DNA from: Gemmata palustris
GTDB lineage: Bacteria; Planctomycetota; Planctomycetia; Gemmatales; Gemmataceae
DNA: 64,000 nt
Direction: 5' to 3'
NCBI RefSeq assembly: GCF_017939745.1
Contig: NZ_JAGKQQ010000001.1
Location: 5,146,001-5,210,000 of the forward strand
The notes under the pieces were generated by a model. That model made no database searches, was not told where the DNA came from, and saw only the letters and a program-made list of their open reading frames with translations. Shown here in pieces: positions 1 through 6,402 of this stretch. The position numbers and the translations under genes were made by a program. Each line of letters begins with the position of its first letter. The stretch's first letter is position 1.

Positions 1-424
1 CGAGCAACCGAACGGACAGACCGAATCGCGCCGAGAGGTCGCCGAACAGTGAGGTCGCGTCGCAGGCGTCCCACGCGAGGCCGTGCAGAATGAGGTGGTC
101 GTCGAGCGTGAGTTCCGCGTCCACGAACGTGAGCGGCAGCCCGCACTCGGACGCGGCCGCGTTCGCCGCCGCGAGCAGTTCGGATTCGCGCCCGGGAAAC
201 GCAGCGGTGCGCGAATCGTCTTCGTCCGTTGCGATACGGAGCAGTTCGCCCTCGGTGGAAAGCGCAGAAGTGAACTTCTCGCCCGGCTCGCACAGCACCA
301 CGCCCGGCTCGATGCCGCGCGGCCCGCGCACGATCACGCGCGCGCTGCGCGGGTGCGCGGCGGTCGAGGTGAACCGGCCGACGAACCCGGACCGGCCGAA
401 CTGTACGAGGGCTGAGAGTGTCAC
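1..424 (-). CDS. PSP1-domain protein, C-terminus beyond the window
   Basis: Partial gene of 141 codons running off the left edge. The GTG start overlaps the TGA stop of the upstream TPR/YggX gene (shared GTGA), so the two are probably translationally coupled. The protein shows GPRGIEPGVVL near residue 30 and, later, FVDAELTLDDHLILHG followed by LFGDLSARFGLSVRLL. These match the pattern of the PSP1 C-terminal domain seen in YaaT-type proteins, a short beta segment followed by a helix. PSP1 proteins are cytoplasmic and their role outside Firmicutes is poorly defined. Assignment rests on pattern recall, not a search. Confidence 0.6.
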   Translation of the reverse strand, partial: MTLSALVQFGRSGFVGRFTSTAAHPRSARVIVRGPRGIEPGVVLCEPGEKFTSALSTEGELLRIATDEDDSRTAAFPGRESELLAAANAAASECGLPLTFVDAELTLDDHLILHGLAWDACDATSLFGDLSARFGLSVRLL

Positions 425-1050
425 TGCGCGGCTTCCTGCTCGAACCCGAAGAACTCACGCATGTTCTTGTCGTACTCGTGCTGGCCGCCCTCGGAGCTGA
501 GGTCGAGGCGCAGCTCGTTCACCACTTTCACGCTCAAGTCCTTCAACCACAGCGTCCAGCACGCGGAACAGATTTCCTGGTGAATGCGCAGCCCGATCGC
601 GTCGGGAACCGGCGGCTTGTCGAGTTGCCGGGCGCGCTTGCCCTCCATGCACCCGGGCCGCTCGCACCGGAACCCGGTCCCGGGGGTGCCGTCGTCCACC
701 GGGGCCGCCACTTCCTTCTTGGGGATCGGCGCGCCGAGTTGCTCCAGGTGCTTCGCCATCGCGTCACGCGGCACGCGGTCGCCGCGGTCGTCCGCGATCG
801 CCCAGCCCTTCGTGAAGACCTCGATCGCCTCGTCCTTGCGGTCGAGCTTCAGCAGGCTCTCGCCGAGGAACTTGAACGCGGTGGAAAACTCCGGGGTGAT
901 TTCGAGCGTGCGCCGGAAGCACTTCACCGCGTCCTCGAACTGCCCGTCTTCGAGCAGGAACTGACCGAGCCGGTAGTGCGCGAGGTCGTTCTCGGGGTCT
1001 TCCTGCGCCATGTTGCGGAAGCGAGCGATCTGGTCGGCAAGGTTGTTCAT
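421..1050 (-). CDS. TPR protein fused to a YggX-like Fe(2+)-trafficking domain
   Basis: 209 residues. Residues 1-105 form about three tetratricopeptide repeats (for example AHYRLGQFLLEDGQFEDAVK). Residues 128-205 resemble the small iron-trafficking/oxidative-damage-protection protein YggX: a Cys-containing start (CERPGC), then GLRIHQEICSACWTLWLKD and a C-terminal NMREFFGF corresponding to the MVNFLF segment of YggX. Free-standing YggX is about 90 residues and helps protect Fe-S clusters, so the TPR part probably adds a protein-binding platform. Cys 129, 134, 161 and 164 could form a metal site, which is inference. It precedes and overlaps the PSP1 gene. Confidence 0.7.
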   Translation of the reverse strand: MNNLADQIARFRNMAQEDPENDLAHYRLGQFLLEDGQFEDAVKCFRRTLEITPEFSTAFKFLGESLLKLDRKDEAIEVFTKGWAIADDRGDRVPRDAMAKHLEQLGAPIPKKEVAAPVDDGTPGTGFRCERPGCMEGKRARQLDKPPVPDAIGLRIHQEICSACWTLWLKDLSVKVVNELRLDLSSEGGQHEYDKNMREFFGFEQEAAQ

Positions 1051-1165
1051 GAGTCGCGGATCAGTTAAGTGTGCGAAATCAGAGGTGAGGGTATTGTACG
1101 CACAGAAGGAAAGAACCTAACCCCTTGGGGAACGGTTCCTCAGCCGCTTGCTGTGTTGAGATCTC

Positions 1166-1235
1166 GCGAACGGCGCGGCGTAAGCCCGCCGGTAGTGCAT
1201 TGAAAACACCGGCGGGCTTACGCCGCGCCGTTCGC
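1166..1235. repeat. Perfect 28-bp palindromic repeat (REP-like)
   Basis: Arms at 1166-1193 and 1208-1235 are perfectly complementary, separated by a 14-nt loop. They begin GCGAACGGCGCGGCG. The element sits in the 213-bp gap between two minus-strand genes and has no U-tract, so it is more likely a dispersed palindromic repeat than a plain terminator. It would still form a very stable hairpin in RNA from either strand. Confidence 0.85.
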
Positions 1236-1263
1236 AAACACCTTTGAACACGCCCCCAACTAC

Positions 1264-2109
1264 TCAGTTCGAGGGGTTCACGGTGACGGGGAGCTTGTAA
1301 CTCGCGGTCTTCTTCGAGACCCGATCGGTCGCGCTGATCTCCAGCACGAACTTGCCCGGCCGGTTCATGTACAGGGGGAACGGGATCACGCGGAACATCC
1401 CGTCCGATTCCTTGATCGGCGCGACCGCGGCGGACGAGGTGGCGTCCTGAATGACCTTGAGCGGCTCCTTCATCGTCGGCGCCCCCTTGTCGTCGAACAA
1501 CTGGAACGAGAGCTCCACGTCCGGCTGCTTCGTCTTCATGTCGCGCTCGAACGTCGCGACGCTGAACTGTACGAAGACCATCTGACCGACCTGACCGGCG
1601 GTCGGGGCCGAGATCTCGCCCCGGGCGTCGTATGTGGTGTACAGCGCGACGACCGCGAACTCCTTTTTCGCGACCTCGAACTTCACGTCAATGTTCGTGC
1701 TCGCCTTCGACTTCGTGTCGGTGATGCTGACCTTGCACGTGTAGTTGCCCGGCGCCAGGTCCAGCCCGACGGTGACGAACACGCGCCCGGGCATCTTGTT
1801 GCCGCGCAGCGGGAAGAACTCGGCGGTCTTGCGCGGCTCCGGCTTCGGTTCGCTGGGGGGCGGGAGCACGCGCGCGCCGGCCGCGTTCACCACCTCCATC
1901 GTCATCGTGTATTCCGCGTTCCCCTTGTCGTCGATGGTGATGCCCTCGACGTCGTAGGCGATGAACAGGATGTCGCCCGGCAGGAGCTTGTTGTTCTCGC
2001 GGGCGGGTCCGAGTTCGCCAATTGTCGTCCGCACGTTGGTGAACTTCAGGTTCCCGGCGGGCTGGGCCGGGAGCCCCGCGAGGACGGCGAGCGCGATCGT
2101 GGCCATCAT
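1264..2109 (-). CDS. Secreted hypothetical protein
   Basis: 281 residues. The N-terminus (MMATIALAVLAGLPAQPAG) is a short signal peptide with a likely cleavage after the Ala/Gly-rich stretch. The rest is beta-rich, with two segments of the kind found in Ig-like domains (GNYTCKVSITDTKSKAST near 125-145 and GKFVLEISATDRVSKKTASY near the end). I do not recognise a named family or any catalytic motif. It probably acts in the periplasm or on the cell surface. It stands alone between a palindromic repeat and the short transcript at 2315-2550. Confidence 0.75.
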   Translation of the reverse strand: MMATIALAVLAGLPAQPAGNLKFTNVRTTIGELGPARENNKLLPGDILFIAYDVEGITIDDKGNAEYTMTMEVVNAAGARVLPPPSEPKPEPRKTAEFFPLRGNKMPGRVFVTVGLDLAPGNYTCKVSITDTKSKASTNIDVKFEVAKKEFAVVALYTTYDARGEISAPTAGQVGQMVFVQFSVATFERDMKTKQPDVELSFQLFDDKGAPTMKEPLKVIQDATSSAAVAPIKESDGMFRVIPFPLYMNRPGKFVLEISATDRVSKKTASYKLPVTVNPSN

Positions 2110-2292
2110 GGTTGGCTATCCCCTGAATTGTGGAGCGGAACGGAGGGCCGTGAGTTCTAACACCGTATTCTCTCCGGTGTTGACGGTTCCGACCAGTGCG
2201 GCTCCTCGCACCGGTCCGCGGGCCGGTACCACGTGTATCAAAATGCGCGACCGGGGCGGCAAGGGCGAAACGAAAAAAATGCCGAAATGGGC

Positions 2293-2320
2293 TTCGCGCG
2301 ACACGTCGGAGGTGTATTAT
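2293..2320 (+). promoter_or_regulatory. Candidate sigma70-like promoter of the short transcript
   Basis: TATTAT at 2315-2320 matches a -10 box well and stands out in GC-rich DNA. TTCGCG at 2293-2298, 16 bp upstream, is a weak -35. Transcription would start near 2327 and run into the terminator at 2511-2550. Confidence 0.35.
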
Positions 2321-2326
2321 TCCGTT

Positions 2327-2550
2327 GGCTTGATGGGTCGCGCGTCCGTGGCGCGACGGACTGAAGGCCGAAGGGCTCCGCTTGGTCGCGGGGTTCGGAA
2401 GCGTGACAATGTTGAAAGGAGGTGGTCCTGTGCCTAGTGACCAATGTACGTGTATGGGCCGGCTGTCTTAACGGCCGCTACGGGTGGACCGTAAGCCGGC
2501 GCCCAAAAAAGAGCCTCCGGGGTATCTAACCCGGAGGCTCGCTTCGTTTT
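2327..2550 (+). ncRNA. Candidate short structured transcript or leader-peptide mRNA
   Basis: A stretch of about 220 nt bounded by a promoter-like TATTAT and a strong hairpin terminator. It holds an early hairpin (GTCGCGC pairing with GCGCGAC) and an exceptionally long Shine-Dalgarno, AAAGGAGGTGGTCC at 2415-2428. That segment can pair with essentially the whole 16S 3' tail, allowing one G-U pair. A GTG at 2430, 7 nt after the AGGAGG core, opens a 13-codon frame ending TAA at 2469-2471. GTG 2437 (30 codons) and ATG 2443 (16 codons) are alternatives. I cannot assign it to a known RNA family or peptide; it could equally act as an RNA that binds 16S rRNA. Confidence 0.4.
2511..2550. terminator. 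Bidirectional intrinsic terminator
   Basis: An 11-bp perfect stem (2511-2521 with 2530-2540) and an 8-nt loop. On the plus strand it is followed by GCTTCGTTTT. On the minus strand the A6 at 2505-2510 becomes a U6 tract, so it can also stop readthrough from rplI. Confidence 0.7.
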
Positions 2551-2561
2551 GAGGCTGCGAA

Positions 2562-2650
2562 GGCGAACGGCCGGTGTGAGCCGGCCGGTGAGAGTGAGAC
2601 GCGGCCACTGGCTCGTCACCTCACCGGCCGGCTCACACCGGCCGTTCGCC
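2562..2650. repeat. Perfect 31-bp inverted repeat downstream of rplI
   Basis: Arms 2562-2592 and 2620-2650 are exact reverse complements around a 27-nt centre. The arms start GGCGAACGGCCGGTGTGAG. The outer GCGAACGG is shared with the palindrome at 1166-1235, which suggests related dispersed repeats. It lies 9 bp past the rplI stop codon. Confidence 0.85.
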
Positions 2651-2659
2651 GAACACGTC

Positions 2660-3235
2660 TTACTTCTTGCCTTGCAGCGCAACGACGAGCACCTGGATCT
2701 TCGCTTCGATGCCGTAGCCGAGCGACAGCGGAACTTCGGTGAGCGTGTTCGCTTCCTTGATCGGGTTCTCGAGCTTCACCATTTCCGGCTCGACCTTGAG
2801 GTTCTTGCCCTTCAGGGTCTTGCTGATCTCGACCGGCCCGATGGACCCGTACAGGTGGTTGTCCTCGGTCGCGTTCGCTTCGATGGTGACGGCCGGGAGG
2901 CGCGTGAGCTGTTCGGCGAGCACTTTGAGGTCCGCGATCCGGGCCTCGCGCGCCTTCTCGACCTTGATCTTGTACTGTTCGAGCGTGCGCAGGTTCTCGG
3001 CAGAAGGGACCACCGCTTTGCCGTAGGGGATGAGGTAGTTGCGGGCGTAGCCGGCCTTCACCTCGACGATCTCACCCTGCCGGCCGACGTGCGCGGTGTC
3101 GTCCACCAGCACGACGAGCGTGCCGCCGTGCGCCCCCTTCTTGACTTGGTTCCGCACGCGGACCTTCTTCTGGGGCAGCTTCTTTTCGGCGGGCTTGGCG
3201 CTCGCGGCTTCGCCCTTCTTTGCGGTTTTGGCCAT
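2660..3235 (-). CDS. rplI: 50S ribosomal protein L9
   Basis: 191 residues from the ATG at 3235 (MAKTAKKGEA); an upstream ATG at 3271 is less likely. The L9 N-domain signature is clear: VVLVDDTAHVGRQGEIVEVK then AGYARNYLIPYGKAV. A long connecting helix and the C-terminal RNA-binding domain follow (residues 90-190). Compared with typical bL9 (about 148 residues) it has a Lys/Ala-rich N-terminal extension of about 40 residues. It binds 23S rRNA near the L1 stalk. It is last in the rpsF-ssb-rplI order, and rpsR (bS18), which often lies between ssb and rplI, is absent here. Confidence 0.95.
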   Translation of the reverse strand: MAKTAKKGEAASAKPAEKKLPQKKVRVRNQVKKGAHGGTLVVLVDDTAHVGRQGEIVEVKAGYARNYLIPYGKAVVPSAENLRTLEQYKIKVEKAREARIADLKVLAEQLTRLPAVTIEANATEDNHLYGSIGPVEISKTLKGKNLKVEPEMVKLENPIKEANTLTEVPLSLGYGIEAKIQVLVVALQGKK

Positions 3236-3336
3236 GATTAGATCCCGTCCCGTGCTTGTGTTAAACCGCACGGCCCCTATAAATGGGTCCGCGCGGAGAG
3301 TTACTCATTCACTCGCGACGGGAGAGCGCGAACCGC

Positions 3337-3870
3337 TCAGAACGGGATGGGGTCGTTGCCCCCGCCGCCCGAGTTGCCCCCATCCCCGCCGTAGTCGTCA
3401 CCGTCATCGGGGGGCGGTGATCCGCCACTGCTGCGTCCACCGGAGGAGCCGCCCGCCGGGCGCCCCCCACCGTATCCGCCGCCACCACCCCCGCCGCCTC
3501 CACCACCCCCGCCGTCCGTCCGCGGGTCGAGTAGTTGGAGGTTGTCCACCACGAGCTTGTGCTTCGACCGCTTCCCGCCGCCGTTCTTGTCGTCCCACTG
3601 GTCGAGGTGCAACTTGGCCTCGAGCATCACCTGGGAGCCCTTTTTCAGTTTGTCCATCACCAGGTCGGCCAGTTTGCCGGTGTCGCCCCGGTTGAAGACC
3701 TCGACGTCGATGAACATCGGGTCGTCGGCCCACTGCCCGGTTTGGGCGTTCTTCTTGCGGTTGGTCACCGCGAAGCCGAACTTGGCCACCGCCCCGCCGT
3801 TGTTGAACGTCGTGCTCTTGGGATCACCCGTCAACCGCCCGATCAGGATAACCTTGTTGAGGTTCGCCAT
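3337..3870 (-). CDS. ssb: Single-stranded DNA-binding protein
   Basis: 177 residues starting MANLNKVILIGRLTGDPK at 3870, with GGAGGAGAG just upstream. The OB fold covers residues 1-110, including FGFAVTNRKK. A Gly/Ser-rich linker (about 115-165) follows, and the protein ends DDGGNSGGGGNDPIPF. The DPIPF tail matches the acidic tip by which SSB recruits replication and repair proteins. It coats ssDNA during replication. It sits between rpsF and rplI, the common bacterial arrangement. Confidence 0.95.
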   Translation of the reverse strand: MANLNKVILIGRLTGDPKSTTFNNGGAVAKFGFAVTNRKKNAQTGQWADDPMFIDVEVFNRGDTGKLADLVMDKLKKGSQVMLEAKLHLDQWDDKNGGGKRSKHKLVVDNLQLLDPRTDGGGGGGGGGGGGGYGGGRPAGGSSGGRSSGGSPPPDDGDDYGGDGGNSGGGGNDPIPF

Positions 3871-4026
3871 TACGAACTCTCCTCCGCGACCCGCCCGACT
3901 TAGGGGAGTAAAAGACACACGTGGAGTTTTAAGTGTGTCGGGGGTGTCGTAAGGAAGAATGTAAGCGAATCTCGGCCTCCGTCGCAAGGTCGGTCGCCGG
4001 CCGCCCGCGGGCGGCCGGGTGAAAAA

Positions 4027-4539
4027 CTAGTCCGGCTTGTCGGCCATGTCGCGGCGCCCGCGGCGCGGGCCACCGTCGCCGCGATCGCCCCGCGGGGGCG
4101 GGCCGCCGTCTTCGCCCATCAGCACGTCGCCGCCGATCGCGGACGGGTCCGTTTGCACGGTCTGCTCGTCCTGCATCCCGCGGAGGGCGAAGCCGTTGCC
4201 CGCGTCCTCGCGGGCGACCTGCAGCATCTCCTCTTTCCACTTCGGGTCGATCTTCGAGGTCAACTGTCGGAGGATCAGCCCCTCCTGCAGCGAGAAGTCG
4301 CGCTCGAGTTCGGCCTGTTTGGTGCTCTCGAACGTGTAGTAAACGATGTGGAAGCTGCCCTTCTTGGACTTCCCGATCGGGTACGTGAGCTTGTGGTTGT
4401 AGTCCCACGGGCGGCTGATCACGATCTGCCCGCCGTGGCGCTCGATGAGGGTGTGCAGTTGCTGCTTCACGCTGTCGGCGTCGGCCGACACCTTCGTGGG
4501 GTCGAGGAGGAACAGCGTTTCGTAAGTCTGCGTCGGCAT
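4027..4539 (-). CDS. rpsF: 30S ribosomal protein S6
   Basis: 170 residues from the ATG at 4539 (MPTQTYETLFLLDP). The bS6 core runs to about residue 100: YETLFLLDPTK, then the strand LTYPIGKSKKGSFHIVYYTF. A charged C-terminal extension of about 70 residues (GGPPPRGDRGDGGPRRGRRD) is longer than in E. coli. It binds the central domain of 16S rRNA, normally as a pair with bS18. It heads the rpsF-ssb-rplI group. Confidence 0.93.
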   Translation of the reverse strand: MPTQTYETLFLLDPTKVSADADSVKQQLHTLIERHGGQIVISRPWDYNHKLTYPIGKSKKGSFHIVYYTFESTKQAELERDFSLQEGLILRQLTSKIDPKWKEEMLQVAREDAGNGFALRGMQDEQTVQTDPSAIGGDVLMGEDGGPPPRGDRGDGGPRRGRRDMADKPD

Positions 4540-4613
4540 TTCGTCCCTTTGGGTTGTCCACCCCGGCGCTGCCGGAGCGGTGGTCACCGTGGTTCAACGC
4601 GGCCGTTGGGTGC

Positions 4614-4718
4614 GAAGGAAAAAGGGAAAAGATAAAAGGAAAAAGCCGGTCCGAATACAAAGCCGACGACCGGCCCTTGCACTCGCTTTTCCATTTTGCC
4701 TTTTAACTTTTTCCTTTC
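4614..4718. repeat. Imperfect purine/pyrimidine inverted repeat between rpsF and pth
   Basis: A run of almost pure A/G at 4614-4646 is mirrored by a C/T-rich run at 4685-4718. The two are imperfectly complementary over about 33 bp around a GC-rich 38-nt centre. The base composition is strikingly unlike its surroundings. It could form a long hairpin, or a non-B structure as a polypurine tract. No gene is visible here. Confidence 0.6.
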
Positions 4719-4810
4719 TCATTCACACCTCGCCCCGCGACCCCGCCCGCACACCGGACAGGGAGCGACCCTGGCTTCGTCAATCGTTTGCGATCCGTAG
4801 TCTGTTGCCG

Positions 4811-5455
4811 TTAACCGTTCGCGCCGGGCTTTTTGTCTTCCGCCTTGGCGCCGTCCGGCTTCGGCTTCTTTTCTTTCTTGGGCTTCTCTTTGTCATCCCC
4901 GCCGTTGAACTTATTCATGCAGGCTTCGGCGCCCTGCCTCACCCACACGAGGCCCGCTTGGGCGGCACCCGCGATCGCGTCCTCGACCGCGGCGCGTTCA
5001 CCGGGCTTGAACTTCGATAGCACGTGATCGACCGCGTCGCCGACCGCCGGCTGACCCACACCCATGCGGAGCCGCGTGTAGCCGTCCGTGCCGAGTTGTT
5101 CCTGGATGTTCCGCAACCCGTTCTGCCCGCCGTGGCTGCCCTTTGTCCGCACGCGCAACTTGCCGAGCGGCAAATTGAAATCGTCGCAGACCACGAGCAC
5201 GTTCTCGACGGGTACTTTATAGAAATCGAGGATCGCCCGGACCGCGCGCCCGCTCAGGTTCATGAAGGTGAGCGGCTTGACGAGCAGAACCGTCTCGTCG
5301 CCCTCTTTCATTTCCGCGACGAGCGCCTCGAACTTCTCGCGGAACGCCCCGACGCCCGGCCCCGCGGCGAGGTAGTCGATCACGTCGAACCCGACGTTGT
5401 GCCGCGTCCCCGCGTACTTCGGGCCGGGGTTTCCGAGGCCGACGATCAGTTTCAT
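4811..5455 (-). CDS. pth: Peptidyl-tRNA hydrolase
   Basis: 214 residues. The enzyme releases peptides from prematurely dropped peptidyl-tRNA in the cytoplasm. The Pth fold is complete: GLGNPG (Asn 9), TRHNVGF with catalytic His 19, PLTFMNLSGRAV, VCDDFNLPLGKLRVR with the essential Asp, and GSHGGQNGLRNI. The extra C-terminal tail from about residue 180 is Lys/Pro-rich and absent from the roughly 194-residue E. coli enzyme. It lies just downstream of rplY, a common pairing. Confidence 0.95.
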   Translation of the reverse strand: MKLIVGLGNPGPKYAGTRHNVGFDVIDYLAAGPGVGAFREKFEALVAEMKEGDETVLLVKPLTFMNLSGRAVRAILDFYKVPVENVLVVCDDFNLPLGKLRVRTKGSHGGQNGLRNIQEQLGTDGYTRLRMGVGQPAVGDAVDHVLSKFKPGERAAVEDAIAGAAQAGLVWVRQGAEACMNKFNGGDDKEKPKKEKKPKPDGAKAEDKKPGANG

Positions 5456-5588
5456 GGGAGGGTTCGGGGGTCAGAACTCGGGATTCAGGACGAACGCCGT
5501 TACTTTGGCGACACCGGCACACCGCGAGGCGGTTCGGGGTCGTTCGGTCCAACGGAACCCTGCGTCCTGAATCCCGGCCCCGCTCCGG

Positions 5589-6230
5589 TTACTTGTCGTC
5601 GTCCTCGTCGCCCTTCTTCTTCTCGGGCTTGATGACTTCGGGGCCGGCGCCCGGCTCGACCGTGGCGGTCGCGACCGGCTCGATACCCGGGAGCTTGAGC
5701 TGCACGACGACGGCTTCCGGCACTTCCAGGGCCTTGACGCCCTCGGGCAGCGTCAGTTCCCGAACGTGGATCGGGTGGCCGAGCGTGAGATTGGTGATGT
5801 CGATGCGGATCGCTTCGGGGATGCTACCGAGCGGGCACTCGACGTGGAGGGTGTGCAGCGGCTGATCGAGCACGCCGCCCCCGGTCTGCTTGGGAGCGTT
5901 CCGCAGTTCGACCGGCACCGTCACGCGGACGAGTTCCGAGCGGTCCTTGCGCTCGAAGTCCACGTGGATCATCTGCTTGCCGAGGTAGTCCCACTGCAGT
6001 TCGCGGATGAGGACCGTCTCGACCTTCCCGTTGATGTCCAGATCGAGCACGCGGACGTGCTGGATGCGGATCGCGCGGTCGAGTTCTTCCGCGTTCACGG
6101 CGACTTGTGCGTTTTCGAGTTTGTGCCCGTACACGATCGCGGGGACGAGGCCCTGCTTGCGGAGCTTGATCGCGGCGCGGGAACCGCTCTCGGTGCGCGC
6201 AGTGGTTTTGAGGGTAACGCTGTCGGACAT
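5589..6230 (-). CDS. rplY: 50S ribosomal protein L25/general stress protein CTC
   Basis: 213 residues from the ATG at 6230 (MSDSVTLKTTARTESGSR), with AGGAAAT upstream. Residues 1-95 are the 5S rRNA-binding L25 domain (KLRKQGLVPAIVYGHK). Residues 100-190 are the TL5/CTC beta domain. An acidic tail ends KPEKKKGDEDDDK. The length is typical of two-domain CTC-type bL25. It is probably co-transcribed with pth, 133 bp downstream. Confidence 0.95.
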   Translation of the reverse strand: MSDSVTLKTTARTESGSRAAIKLRKQGLVPAIVYGHKLENAQVAVNAEELDRAIRIQHVRVLDLDINGKVETVLIRELQWDYLGKQMIHVDFERKDRSELVRVTVPVELRNAPKQTGGGVLDQPLHTLHVECPLGSIPEAIRIDITNLTLGHPIHVRELTLPEGVKALEVPEAVVVQLKLPGIEPVATATVEPGAGPEVIKPEKKKGDEDDDK

Positions 6231-6402
6231 GCTATTTCCTCGCGTGACAACTACTCTCGCGAGCTTCGCGCTCGCTACCCTCGTCGATCCCGCACTTACA
6301 AACGACAGGAAGCGGTTCCGGTAGGGAACCGCCTCGCGGTTGGTAGGAGAGATTATGGCGAGCGGACGACCGACCGACAAGGGCGGGCCGGAAAAACCGG
6401 CC

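Noticed and set aside
2116-2304. Minus-strand 62-codon frame opposite the short transcript
   Set aside because: No start signal or recognisable sequence, and it overlaps the promoter-like region of the plus-strand unit.
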